From positions 1 to 38,534 of the forward strand of contig CAAGIG010000074.1 of NCBI GenBank assembly GCA_900769885.1: a stretch of DNA of 38,534 nucleotides, given 5' to 3'. A program made the position numbers and the translations under genes. Below, piece after piece: positions 8,084-16,365 of this stretch. Numbering within the stretch: the first letter of the stretch is position 1; each line of letters starts with the position of its first letter. This DNA is from Rikenellaceae bacterium. Lineage in GTDB: Bacteria; Bacteroidota; Bacteroidia; Bacteroidales; UBA932. A model generated the notes under the pieces. It did no database searches. It was given only the letters and a program-made list of their open reading frames with translations, and was not told the DNA's origin.

Positions 8084-10096
8084 TTATCTTCTTGAGAAAG
8101 TATCCCTTGAAGACTTGACATTCAAATCAAAAGATTTCTTTTCTGCTTTGACAACTGATTCATATACAGCACCATCCTCAAAAACAGGGAATATCACAGG
8201 AAGTTGTTGTTCAAAGAAAGAAAGAGATGTTACAGAAGCCTGACCCTGTACCAGATCAAAGAAATATTCAGGATCATCTGTTTCTCCACTTGTCAATGTA
8301 AATGGTTCAGATCTGTAAAGACGTGAAACATTTCCATCAGGATCAACAACCACTGCTGTAATAACATACGACTCGTCATAAACTGACAACATCTGAACTC
8401 CTCTTGTGCCGGTTTTTGGAGAACGGGACATCAATGACTCTTTAATTTGGTCATCAGTTGCCTGAGATACTGAAGCTGCTTTATAGATTCCATAGTAAAG
8501 ATCGGTGTAATCACCATCAATAATGTAATCAATAACTATAAATGCTGCATATCCAAAATCATAGTTAGGATCGATTGCTGCAACTTCAGCCATATCGAAG
8601 ATACCTTTTACATCAGCTGTAACGGTAACACTTGATTCTGCTTCAGGGGCTGATGTAAATATCTCTTTAAACAATGATGTTGTAGCCACACCACCTGAAT
8701 AACCGAATGCCAACACCTGATATTCTGTTTCAGGACTCATACCGGTCAATTGATATGTAATCGGACCTGTAATAGGGGTAAGATTGTAATAGTAGCTGTC
8801 AATAATAAAAGTGATAATTTCGTCATCACTCATACCTGCAAGATATTGAGAAGACATACAAGCAAATACATAAGGATCATCATTGGTTGGAGTCAATGTA
8901 GTATAAGCACTTCTTGCCTGAATATCATATACCTCGATATCAATTTGATTATCTGATGGTTCAACAGGTTCTGTCTCAAAAATTTCAATGGTTGGATGTG
9001 CAATTGCCACTCCCCTTTCATCAATAGGAAGAGCCGCAGCAACCCAAGTTGAGTTAGCATACAAATCATAAGTCAATTGAGCAGAACCGACTTGTGTATA
9101 TTCTCCAAACAACATTTCGATAGAGAAACCATATTGAAGATACATACTTAGGTATTGATACCAAATATCTGTAATAATTGCAGGTATATCTTCCTCAGCA
9201 GGGACATTACCATCACCCAACAAATATTCAACATCTTCCACAAAAGCGAAGTAACGGCCATCATAATCACCAGCATCAAATGAAACAGTCGCAGAAGCTC
9301 CATTTACAGTTACATCAACACCCATAAAGGCATCAGCAACTTCCACATCCTTAGTAGTCACTTGCAATTTGCACAATTCGGTGGTGATAATCATCTCTCC
9401 ATCCACAAATTCAAATCCATACGCATAGATTACATAATCGGTACCGGGAGTTGCACCCAAGAACGAAGCTCCAACAACATCACCTTTGTATGCATAATAA
9501 TCCATCACATTTTCTTCAAGAGAGATACCATACATCTCAGCCTCATCGATAAAATATTGCATATCGTTGTCGATGATATCCTGATCTGTTTCAACTCCAC
9601 TATCTTCCAAGAATTTCAATGTCTCAGCAAAATAAATATAGTAGATCTCTTTATCCTTAGGCAAAACGTTGAAAATCAATTCAGTTTCTGTCAATGAAGT
9701 CACTTCAAACTGGAAAGCTGCATCGACAGGAACCTCTGCAGCAGCCTGAGTAACTGTAATAGAGGTATTCATATCAACACCGCCATAGAACAAGTCAATA
9801 ACAGCAGTACGACTCTCCTGGTTGTTATTTACAGCAACATCGAAAATAATTCCGGTAATATCAGCAGAAGTGATATTGATCCAGGAAGCATCTGTTGTAG
9901 CTTCTACCTGAGCACCTTGAACAGGATTTTCAATAGTAAAGACAATACAATGTGTTCCACCATTTGCAGAAGCATTCACCTCTGTAACATCAGGAATAAT
10001 TTTAGAGCCTTGCTCAATCGGATTATCGGGCTTACAAGCCGAAATTGCTACCATTAAAGATAACAAAAATGGTAAAGCGATTTGTTTAAAGTTCAT
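8084..10096 (-). CDS. Uncharacterised BACON-domain lipoprotein, 670 residues
   Basis: The lipobox AISAC (C21) marks a lipoprotein; residues after it are charged and flexible. One BACON domain spans about residues 37-118 (with DASWINITSA). The rest looks like several beta-sandwich segments separated by acidic linkers; short turns such as MSPETEYQVLAFGYSGG resemble fibronectin III-type domains. I see no catalytic motif. Acidic residues are abundant. It is monocistronic, with its own promoter and terminator, between dsbD and tRNA-Asp. A surface-exposed binding or adhesion role is plausible but unproven. Confidence 0.8.
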   Translation of the reverse strand: MNFKQIALPFLLSLMVAISACKPDNPIEQGSKIIPDVTEVNASANGGTHCIVFTIENPVQGAQVEATTDASWINITSADITGIIFDVAVNNNQESRTAVIDLFYGGVDMNTSITVTQAAAEVPVDAAFQFEVTSLTETELIFNVLPKDKEIYYIYFAETLKFLEDSGVETDQDIIDNDMQYFIDEAEMYGISLEENVMDYYAYKGDVVGASFLGATPGTDYVIYAYGFEFVDGEMIITTELCKLQVTTKDVEVADAFMGVDVTVNGASATVSFDAGDYDGRYFAFVEDVEYLLGDGNVPAEEDIPAIITDIWYQYLSMYLQYGFSIEMLFGEYTQVGSAQLTYDLYANSTWVAAALPIDERGVAIAHPTIEIFETEPVEPSDNQIDIEVYDIQARSAYTTLTPTNDDPYVFACMSSQYLAGMSDDEIITFIIDSYYYNLTPITGPITYQLTGMSPETEYQVLAFGYSGGVATTSLFKEIFTSAPEAESSVTVTADVKGIFDMAEVAAIDPNYDFGYAAFIVIDYIIDGDYTDLYYGIYKAASVSQATDDQIKESLMSRSPKTGTRGVQMLSVYDESYVITAVVVDPDGNVSRLYRSEPFTLTSGETDDPEYFFDLVQGQASVTSLSFFEQQLPVIFPVFEDGAVYESVVKAEKKSFDLNVKSSRDTFSRR

Positions 10097-10124
10097 AATT
10101 CTAATTTATTTATACTAATTTCGG

Positions 10125-10153
10125 CAAATATAGCAAAAGATAGGATTTCTCAA
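10125..10153 (-). promoter_or_regulatory. Promoter of the BACON lipoprotein gene
   Basis: On the minus strand TTG (10153-10151), 18 bases, then TATATTTG (10132-10125), a full TAnnTTTG match. The predicted leader is about 22 bases to the ATG at 10096. Confidence 0.6.
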
Positions 10154-10163
10154 GAAAAAAATA

Positions 10164-10192
10164 CAAAAAAGAGAACGACTCAGATTCGAGTC
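10164..10192 (-). terminator. Second, tandem terminator downstream of tRNA-Asp
   Basis: On the minus strand GACTC-GAATCT-GAGTC (10192-10177) forms a short hairpin followed by GTTCTCTTTTTTG. The stem is weak (5 base pairs), but the tail is the same as that of the stronger terminator just upstream, so this looks like a back-up copy. Confidence 0.5.
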
Positions 10193-10232
10193 CTGATTCA
10201 CGACGGTATATAACAAAAAAAGAGAACGACTC
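10165..10232. repeat. 17-base direct repeat bracketing the space between the two tRNA-Asp terminators
   Basis: AAAAAAGAGAACGACTC occurs exactly at 10165-10181 and again at 10216-10232, 51 bases apart. Each copy contributes the T-tract and one stem arm of a terminator. It probably arose by local duplication of the terminator tail. Confidence 0.75.
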
Positions 10233-10247
10233 TCATCGTTCTCTTTT
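10212..10247 (-). terminator. Strong intrinsic terminator of tRNA-Asp
   Basis: AAAAGAGAACGA (10218-10229) and TCGTTCTCTTTT (10236-10247) pair perfectly over 12 bases with a 6-base loop. On the minus strand the hairpin is followed by a T-run. It begins two bases past the mature tRNA 3' end. Confidence 0.9.
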
Positions 10248-10248
10248 G

Positions 10249-10322
10249 CGGTGCGGACGGGACTCGAACCCGCGACCCCCGGCGTGACAGGCCGGTATTC
10301 TAACCAGCTGAACTACCGCACC
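10249..10322 (-). tRNA. tRNA-Asp (anticodon GTC)
   Basis: The minus strand gives a full 74-base cloverleaf without encoded CCA. The acceptor arm is GGTGCGG (10322-10316) paired with CCGCACC (10256-10250), with discriminator G at 10249. The D-arm contains AGCTGGTTAGA, the anticodon GTC is at 10288-10286 in CCTGTCACG, and the T-loop is GGGTTCGAGTCCC. Only the 3' CCA must be added after transcription. It is transcribed alone from its own promoter into a strong terminator. Confidence 0.98.
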
Positions 10323-10357
10323 ATTCGTTCAACTCTCGTTGTTTCTGAATTGGATTG

Positions 10358-10388
10358 CAAAGGTAGTGATTATTTTTTAATCTCCAAA
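10358..10388 (-). promoter_or_regulatory. Promoter of tRNA-Asp
   Basis: On the minus strand TTTG (10388-10385), a 19-base spacer and TACCTTTG (10365-10358) match both Bacteroidota promoter elements. The predicted 5' leader to be removed by RNase P is about 30 bases. Confidence 0.8.
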
Positions 10389-10412
10389 TTTTTCTTCAAA
10401 AATTTTTGAAAA

Positions 10413-10964
10413 TTATTTGAAAAAAGAGAAGTGAACATTGCCATACTTCTTCTCCTTAACAAATCTGGGATGGTTTTCAAAGGAGTAATTGGCAGGATGC
10501 TCAAGGATGAAAACACCGCCTTCCCTCAATATACCACTCTCACTATCAGCCATCTTTGCAGAAAAGACCTGATCTGGGATTGTATCCAAAGCCTCAATTG
10601 AATATGGTGGATCGGCAAAAATTATATCAAAATCTATTTTACATATTTTTAGAAACTCAAAAACATTGTGTCTTACCACTTGCATCCCTTTAAGATGGAG
10701 TTGGGAGATACTTTTTTTGATAAAGTTAGCGTGAAGGGGATTCATCTCCACTGAATATATCTCCTGCGCCCCTCTTGAAGCGAATTCATAAGATATACTT
10801 CCGGTTCCTGCAAATAAATCCAGTACCCTGCACTCTGTAAAATCATACTCATTCCCAAGAATATTGAACAGCCCCTCTTTGGCAAAGTCTGTTGTTGGTC
10901 TTGCTGAAAATGTTGTTGGGGGGAGAATTGTCTTCCCTTTCAATGTTCCTCCGATTATTCTCAT
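10413..10964 (-). CDS. rsmD: 16S rRNA (guanine(966)-N2)-methyltransferase RsmD
   Basis: A 183-residue class I SAM-dependent methyltransferase of the usual RsmD length. It starts MRIIGGTLKGK, has the family motif ARPTTDFAKEGLFNIL, the SAM-binding DLFAGTGS (residues 49-56) and the N-methyltransferase catalytic motif DPPY (118-121). It modifies one guanine of 16S rRNA during small-subunit assembly. Its ATG overlaps the stop of the DUF3822 gene by four bases (ATGA), so translation is coupled. Confidence 0.95.
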   Translation of the reverse strand: MRIIGGTLKGKTILPPTTFSARPTTDFAKEGLFNILGNEYDFTECRVLDLFAGTGSISYEFASRGAQEIYSVEMNPLHANFIKKSISQLHLKGMQVVRHNVFEFLKICKIDFDIIFADPPYSIEALDTIPDQVFSAKMADSESGILREGGVFILEHPANYSFENHPRFVKEKKYGNVHFSFFK

Positions 10965-11638
10965 TGTAAATAGCTAACTTCTGCAAAATATTTCAATAAT
11001 TGCTCCCTCATCTGCTCTTGAGCAGTTCCCAATATATATATATAGGTATGTTCAGGATTAAAGAGGACCTGACGGGCTACGGAAAATATAAAATATTGGG
11101 CGGTAATCATATCCTCTGCAGGAAACGAATTGACAAAAAGGAGTTTGTCTCGTTCTGAAGCAACGATATGTACTTGTCCTTGTGTGAAGGCACATATAAT
11201 CCTGTTATTATGAGAGAGCGACGGTATTCTGTCTATCAGATCATACGCCAACGGATAGAACTTTGCATCCTTCTGATACTCTTTGATAGAGGAAATGAAA
11301 TCGTCCTGTATTGCATATATCATTACAGACTTTTGCCCAGGCAAATCCAATGTATCTACCCTCTCATCGATACCGATGGTTTTTAAAGAAGACAATACCT
11401 TGACAGCCTCCTCCCTCGAATAGTATTCGGAAGGGACCAAGGTATATTTCGATGTGGGACAATATACACTGACAGAACTGAATGCACCATTCAAGACTGC
11501 ATCGATATGCCTATCAGAAGTATTGATAGGAAAATCGGCAGTTCCCGATGTCAAAACAGCACCGCTTCTATCATATATAGTAAAAGAAAAACCACCCAAG
11601 TCAAGTTGAATGGTTAATCTATTATTGTATTTAGACAT
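10961..11638 (-). CDS. DUF3822 family protein
   Basis: The best start is the ATG at 11638 (MSKYNNRLTIQLDLGGFSF), five bases after the stop of the upstream gene, giving 225 residues; a longer reading frame would extend back into that gene. The sequence resembles Bacteroidota DUF3822 proteins, which are commonly found directly before rsmD. The N-terminal strands and a DLGG turn recall an actin/ASKHA-like fold, but I see no complete phosphate-binding motif. No signal peptide or membrane segment is present. Function is unknown; linkage to rsmD is by four-base overlap. Confidence 0.75.
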   Translation of the reverse strand: MSKYNNRLTIQLDLGGFSFTIYDRSGAVLTSGTADFPINTSDRHIDAVLNGAFSSVSVYCPTSKYTLVPSEYYSREEAVKVLSSLKTIGIDERVDTLDLPGQKSVMIYAIQDDFISSIKEYQKDAKFYPLAYDLIDRIPSLSHNNRIICAFTQGQVHIVASERDKLLFVNSFPAEDMITAQYFIFSVARQVLFNPEHTYIYILGTAQEQMREQLLKYFAEVSYLQ

Positions 11639-11642
11639 TATA

Positions 11643-12257
11643 TTATTCCCAGTTACCTGCGTTGTTGTTAGGGTTATTGATATCACCCACTTTATATCCG
11701 GGATATCTGCCCATATCTTCTTTCTCAGCTTTCAAGTTAACGATGAGTTGTCTGTCCAAACCTTTCAAAAGGATATCGAAAGGCATCATTGCTTCAAATA
11801 GAGGAATATCCACACCTGATACTTTTCTGATGATAGATTCCATAATAATTCTTTCACCACCTGAATAAGGAATGAATGAAAGTGAATCGATGAAAGCAGC
11901 TCTTTCTTTCAATAGAGTATCTTTCACTGCGATTGTGATATTTTCACGGGTAACGCGTTTTTGTGCAACTGCCAAAGAGTCATCCATTGAACCGATTTGT
12001 TTAACGATAACGATTGAGTCGTTTTTGTAGAAATCAATCAAAGAATCGGTAGTTGAAAGATATCTTCCGGTTTTGGTTTTGTAAGCCTCTTGCAAAGTTC
12101 TGATGTTTTTAAGACGCTCAATTGCTACAGCACCTCTTTTTTCAACTTCATTGTTGAATCTTACAGGTTGCATTACACTTTCAAAAATTAGATACACTAA
12201 AAATAGAATAGCGACAGGGAGTACCAAATAGGTAATTACCTTCATTAATGTCTTCAT
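11643..12257 (-). CDS. Membrane-anchored hypothetical protein
   Basis: 204 residues with one N-terminal membrane helix (about 8-28, TYLVLPVAILFLVYLIFESV) and a soluble remainder, predicted to be outside the cytoplasm. Residues 45-110 are charged and helical (RLKNIRTLQEAYKTKTGRY), a pattern reminiscent of the stalk of type IV pilin-like proteins, though the N-terminus lacks the pilin cleavage site. The C-terminal end is Asn-rich. It heads the operon with DUF3822 and rsmD. It looks like a conserved Bacteroidales protein of unknown function. Confidence 0.7.
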   Translation of the reverse strand: MKTLMKVITYLVLPVAILFLVYLIFESVMQPVRFNNEVEKRGAVAIERLKNIRTLQEAYKTKTGRYLSTTDSLIDFYKNDSIVIVKQIGSMDDSLAVAQKRVTRENITIAVKDTLLKERAAFIDSLSFIPYSGGERIIMESIIRKVSGVDIPLFEAMMPFDILLKGLDRQLIVNLKAEKEDMGRYPGYKVGDINNPNNNAGNWE

Positions 12258-12303
12258 TGGATTTTATTGTTTTAATTATTATTAAATCTATACAAATTGC
12301 CCA

Positions 12304-12334
12304 CAAAAGTAAAAATAATAATTAGGACTTGCAA
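12304..12334 (-). promoter_or_regulatory. Promoter of the hypothetical-DUF3822-rsmD operon
   Basis: On the minus strand TTG (12334-12332), 20 bases, and TACTTTTG (12311-12304) match the Bacteroidota pattern. The leader to the ATG at 12257 would be about 43 bases. Confidence 0.6.
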
Positions 12335-12342
12335 TATATTTT

Positions 12343-12350
12343 TAAATTTG
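12343..12350 (+). promoter_or_regulatory. -7 box of the nrnA operon
   Basis: TAAATTTG matches TAnnTTTG and lies 30 bases before the preferred nrnA ATG at 12381. It is divergent from the promoter at 12304-12334; no clear -33 element is seen. Confidence 0.5.
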
Positions 12351-12380
12351 CATCCACAAAGTAGCCATAAAAACCAGAAA

Positions 12381-13412
12381 ATGAAAGAATCAATCAAAGT
12401 CTTAGAAAAATTAATCACTGATAATGACCATATTACATTAATAAGTCATTTCAATCCGGATGGAGATGCTGTAGGTTCGACAATGGGTATGAAGTGGTTT
12501 TTAAACTCACTTGGCAAGAGATGTCAGCCAGTTTTGCCCAATCCTATTCCTAAGACCATTGATTACCTGGACAAGGATGGAGAAATTCTATATTACACCC
12601 TTGACAAAGAAAAAGTTTCAAATATCGTATCGGAGTCCAAACTAATAATCTGCTTGGATTTCAACAAGTTATCCAGAACAGAATGGATGGAGGAACTTAT
12701 AAGGAATGCTTCTGCCACAAAAGTTCTTATCGACCACCATATCGCTCCCGACGCAGAGGAGTTTGACCTGGTCTTCTCCCAACCCGAAAGTTCTTCAACC
12801 TGTGAACTCCTTTTCAGAATTCTGATGAACACTTCATTCATCGGAGGAGATGCTGCCAAACTGCCATACAACTCCAGACTCTCTTTGGCTACAGGTCTGA
12901 TTACAGACACCAACAACTTCAGCAACTCTCTAACCCCCACTACTTTTGAAACAGCGTCAAAACTTCTTGAAAGCGGAATCGATTTCAACTATATCACAAA
13001 TATGGTCCAAAAAAGATTCTCTGAGGATAGAATCAGGCTTATGGGACATCTTATGTCCAAATCAATGATTACATACAAAGATCTCAATGCTGCCTGCACC
13101 ATTCTCACATTGGAAGATAAAGCCAAATACAATTTTCAGGATGGAGACAGCGAAGGATTTGTCAATATACCTTTATCTATAGATGATGTTGAGGTATCGG
13201 GATTTTTCTCCGAGAGCAAAGACGGATATGTAAAAGTATCACTGAGATCAAAGAACTGGTTCTCATCCAACAGATTCTCCAACCAATATTTCAATGGAGG
13301 GGGACACGAGAAGGCAGCCGGAGGAAGATTATTTATACCAATAGAAGAAGTTCCCGAATATTTTAAAAAGTCACTGGAACAATTCTTGCTTAACGAGAAA
13401 GGTCAACAATGA
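12381..13412 (+). CDS. nrnA: DHH/DHHA1 phosphoesterase, bifunctional oligoribonuclease / pAp phosphatase (NrnA type)
   Basis: The start at 12381 (MKESIKVLEKLI) is chosen because it matches the usual family N-terminus and follows the -7 box at 12343; in-frame codons further upstream cross that promoter. The 343-residue protein has the DHH-domain metal motifs NPDGDAVGS (D27, D29) and IDHH (118-120), and the C-terminal DHHA1 motif GGGHEKAAGG near residue 310. NrnA enzymes degrade nano-RNA and 3'-phosphoadenosine 5'-phosphate in the cytoplasm. Its stop overlaps the next gene's ATG by four bases. Confidence 0.92.
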   Translation: MKESIKVLEKLITDNDHITLISHFNPDGDAVGSTMGMKWFLNSLGKRCQPVLPNPIPKTIDYLDKDGEILYYTLDKEKVSNIVSESKLIICLDFNKLSRTEWMEELIRNASATKVLIDHHIAPDAEEFDLVFSQPESSSTCELLFRILMNTSFIGGDAAKLPYNSRLSLATGLITDTNNFSNSLTPTTFETASKLLESGIDFNYITNMVQKRFSEDRIRLMGHLMSKSMITYKDLNAACTILTLEDKAKYNFQDGDSEGFVNIPLSIDDVEVSGFFSESKDGYVKVSLRSKNWFSSNRFSNQYFNGGGHEKAAGGRLFIPIEEVPEYFKKSLEQFLLNEKGQQ

Positions 13413-13936
13413 AAAGAATAGCAATAATAATATGTTTGATAATTGGTGTGGCAGCCTGCACCAAAGAGGACATCAAACTGACCCTGGCAAAACAGGAGGA
13501 AAATATTGAAAAATATATCCAGCAGAGATATTCCCAAAATGGAATTGTACGAAGAAACGGTTCCAACAGGATTATCATTGACTCAGCTTATGTTGCCGAT
13601 TCTCTGGTTTATGGAGACTCACTCCATTTCTACTATGCCGGATATATCTTCAACACCTCGCCAAGTGGTATCTTTGCAACGAATGTGGAACAACTTGCCA
13701 ATTCTGCAGGATTGGTTCTCACAGACCAGGATTTCTCTGTGGAGAAAATTCTTTTCACAGAAGGATGCTATATCCCGGGACTTGTCAATGGACTTTACGG
13801 TGTCAGAGAGGGTGAACATTCACTAATCCTATTCTCTGCCGAACACGGATTTTACAACGAAACAGTATATAATATTCCCAAACTTTCAGCATTGGCATAC
13901 GAAGTTTGGATAGAAAAAGTAATCAAGAACGAATAA
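13409..13936 (+). CDS. FKBP-like lipoprotein (single domain)
   Basis: 175 residues. A lipoprotein signal ends in GVAAC (lipidated C17). After a short helical spacer, the region 65-172 has the FKBP pattern: GDSLHFYYAGYIF, then a CYIPGLVNGLYGVREGEHSLIL segment corresponding to the vipGl.egl.gm..Ge core, then IPKLSALAYEVWIEKV. FKBPs are peptidyl-prolyl isomerases; several active-site aromatics look replaced, so catalysis is uncertain. Similar Bacteroidales proteins after nrnA are sometimes labelled DUF4827. The ATGA overlap with nrnA and the shared base with the next gene show one operon. Confidence 0.75.
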   Translation: MKRIAIIICLIIGVAACTKEDIKLTLAKQEENIEKYIQQRYSQNGIVRRNGSNRIIIDSAYVADSLVYGDSLHFYYAGYIFNTSPSGIFATNVEQLANSAGLVLTDQDFSVEKILFTEGCYIPGLVNGLYGVREGEHSLILFSAEHGFYNETVYNIPKLSALAYEVWIEKVIKNE

Positions 13937-14922
13937 TGAGATCTACACTACTTCTATTTTTTGCAGCGACACTATCACTTGTAATATCATCTTGTGGAAA
14001 AGATGTTGATGAGAGCAACGAGCAGGCCCACAGAAGATATATTGAAGCGTTTATTGAAAACAATTATCCCGGAATAGAACCAACTGAATCGGGACTATAT
14101 ATTTTGGATTCAATACCCGGAACCGGTGCAAAGGTTTCCGACTCATCGTATGTCCTTATAGATTATACCATTACATACCTCGACGGTTACTACATTGACT
14201 ATACTTCTGCTGATATTGCCCGCCAACTCGGTCAATTCTCGTATCAAAAACTGTACGAACCCAGAATTTGGAGTATAATAGACCAGGAATCGGGTATTAA
14301 AGAAATATTCTCATATATGAGGGAGGGGGGAGAAATCACAGCAATTATTCCACCCTGGCTGATGGGCGAAGATACCGAAAACCTCACAGGAAACAGTGAT
14401 GGCACCGCCAAAATCTATAACATATCGTTGAAAAAGGTAATTAAAGATGTCATAGCATATCAGGACAGCCTACTTAACGACTATGTAAAAGAGAGATGGC
14501 CATATCTTGACACCACTGAGGCGGGATTCTATTTCCTCAAAACTAAATCAAATCCCGATCCTACAGACACTCTATTGGACGAGCAAAGTGTTAAATTGAG
14601 ATATATCGGCAGATATCTCAACGGACAGGTTTTTGACACAAATATCGCTGATACAGCAAAGAAATACGGAATCTACTCCCAATGCAGCTACGAACTCCTT
14701 TCTTTCAAATACTTTGACAATGAGGACGATGCACTAAATCAGAATTCTCTTGTAACCGGATTTTCAAAAGCCCTATGGAGAATGACTTTTGATGAAAGAT
14801 GCAGGACACTCTTCAATTCAAACTACGGATATGGGAACAGCGGCAGCGGAAATATCCCCGGCTACACTCCTCTTTGTTTTGAGATTCAAGTAGAGAAAAA
14901 TCCTGAGAAGAATGATGAATAA
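13936..14922 (+). CDS. Lipoprotein with two tandem FKBP-like domains
   Basis: The chosen start is the ATG at 13936, sharing its A with the previous stop (TAATG); it gives a clean lipoprotein signal MRSTLLLFFAATLSLVISSC (C20) and 328 residues. Domain 1 (about 45-175) and domain 2 (about 195-325) each show an FKBP-like start (VLIDYTITYLDG; VKLRYIGRYLNG) and a closing strand (YNISLKKVI; CFEIQVEK). The proline-containing core is degenerate in both, so it may be a chaperone without isomerase activity. It probably works with the single-domain lipoprotein upstream at the cell envelope. Confidence 0.72.
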   Translation: MRSTLLLFFAATLSLVISSCGKDVDESNEQAHRRYIEAFIENNYPGIEPTESGLYILDSIPGTGAKVSDSSYVLIDYTITYLDGYYIDYTSADIARQLGQFSYQKLYEPRIWSIIDQESGIKEIFSYMREGGEITAIIPPWLMGEDTENLTGNSDGTAKIYNISLKKVIKDVIAYQDSLLNDYVKERWPYLDTTEAGFYFLKTKSNPDPTDTLLDEQSVKLRYIGRYLNGQVFDTNIADTAKKYGIYSQCSYELLSFKYFDNEDDALNQNSLVTGFSKALWRMTFDERCRTLFNSNYGYGNSGSGNIPGYTPLCFEIQVEKNPEKNDE

Positions 14923-16363
14923 GAAACGTATTTTCATCACCGGCGCGACCGGAAATATGGGATTCAGCGCGTTCAAGGAGTTGCTTGGCAGAAGAGACAG
15001 ATTCGATATTGTTCTTCTTGCAAGACCAAGTAAAAAGAACAAGGAAAAACTAAAAGACTATATTGATACTGAAGGAGTTGAGGTTGTTTGGGGAGATCTC
15101 ACAAACTACTCCGATATTCTAAAAGGTGTTACAGGAGCAGATTTCGTTCTTCACGTTGGGGGAATGGTATCTCCATACGCCGACACACATCCCAAAGAGA
15201 CAATGGAGGTAAACATCACCTCTGCAGAATATATTGTCAGGGCGATAAAGGAACAGCCCAACTGCGACGAAATAGGTGTCGTATATGTCGGCTCAGTGGC
15301 TCAAATGGGAAACAGACTCAGTCCCAACCATTGGGGAAGAACAGGAGATCCCATTTGCACAAGTGTTTTTGACTACTACTCCGTTTCCAAATGTATTTCA
15401 GAATTGATTTTCGCAGAATCGGGATTGAAAAAATGGGTTTCAATCAGGCAGACAGGTATGTTATACCCTGCCCTTCTCAATAAAGCAAATGACCCTATTA
15501 CATACCACGTACCATTGAATGGGGTTCTGGAATGGAGCACAATCGAAGATTCAGGAAGAGTACTTGCAAACGCTTGTGAAGATTGGGTTCCTGAGCATTT
15601 CTGGAGAGGCTTCTACAATCTCAGCAGCGGAGAATCATTCAGATTGACAAATTATGAGTTTGAGTCACTGCTGTTAAAGACCATTTCTTGTCCTCCCGTA
15701 GAAAAAGTATTTGAACCCAATTGGTTTGCTACCAAGAACTTCCACGGAATGTGGTATCTCGATTCAGACAAATTGGAGGAGATACTGAAATTCAGAGAAA
15801 AGATAGATTGCAACAGTTACTTTAAACGATTAAAGAGAGCCCTTCCCTGGTATTTTTCATTGGCAAGGATTGCTCCGGCGTGGCCTATTAAGATGTTTAT
15901 GAAGCACGTCTGCTCTACCAATCCGTTAGGGACTCTATATTGGTTTGAAAACAATAACGAAGAGAGAATTAATGCCCACTTCGGATCCCGTGCTGAATGG
16001 GAGAAAATTCCATCGTGGAAAGATTACAAATTGGAAGAACTCTCTAAGACTCCTGTAATTCTGGACCACGGCTACGACGAGAGCAAACCCACGTCAGAGC
16101 TCGATATCGAAGATATCAGAAAAGCGGCACAATTCAGAGGGGGCGAACTTCTTTCACAAAGTATGGTTAAAGGGGATATGCACACCCCACTGGAATTCAA
16201 ATGCCAGTTTGGCCACAAATTCACAATGACCCCAAACACAATGCTAAAAGGGGGGCATTGGTGTCCTGACTGCCTCCCCAAATATGACGAAAAGGAAAAC
16301 CAATGGCATTTTGAAGAGATAGCCAAAGGTAATCCTTTCTTCGCTCAAGTATATAAAGGATAG
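14912..16363 (+). CDS. NAD-dependent epimerase/dehydratase (extended SDR) with a C-terminal treble-clef zinc-binding segment
   Basis: 483 residues; it starts at 14912 or the next ATG at 14915, overlapping the previous gene by about 11 bases. Residues 6-17 are the Rossmann motif GATGNMG, and the SDR catalytic pair is Y156-x3-K160 in YYSVSK. The dehydrogenase part ends near residue 330. The last hundred residues include FKCQFGHKF and GGHWCPDC, a C-x2-GH...C-x2-C pattern typical of treble-clef zinc fingers, preceded by RGGELLSQSMV. That extra domain is not part of ordinary sugar epimerases. The substrate is not deducible. It is the last gene of the nrnA operon and nearly abuts a convergent gene. 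Confidence 0.82.
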   Translation: MMNKKRIFITGATGNMGFSAFKELLGRRDRFDIVLLARPSKKNKEKLKDYIDTEGVEVVWGDLTNYSDILKGVTGADFVLHVGGMVSPYADTHPKETMEVNITSAEYIVRAIKEQPNCDEIGVVYVGSVAQMGNRLSPNHWGRTGDPICTSVFDYYSVSKCISELIFAESGLKKWVSIRQTGMLYPALLNKANDPITYHVPLNGVLEWSTIEDSGRVLANACEDWVPEHFWRGFYNLSSGESFRLTNYEFESLLLKTISCPPVEKVFEPNWFATKNFHGMWYLDSDKLEEILKFREKIDCNSYFKRLKRALPWYFSLARIAPAWPIKMFMKHVCSTNPLGTLYWFENNNEERINAHFGSRAEWEKIPSWKDYKLEELSKTPVILDHGYDESKPTSELDIEDIRKAAQFRGGELLSQSMVKGDMHTPLEFKCQFGHKFTMTPNTMLKGGHWCPDCLPKYDEKENQWHFEEIAKGNPFFAQVYKG

Positions 16364-16365
16364 AT

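Noticed and set aside
10395..10410. Palindrome TTCAAAAATTTTTGAA just after rsmD
   Set aside because: It consists almost wholly of A and T, so the stem would be too weak for a confident terminator.
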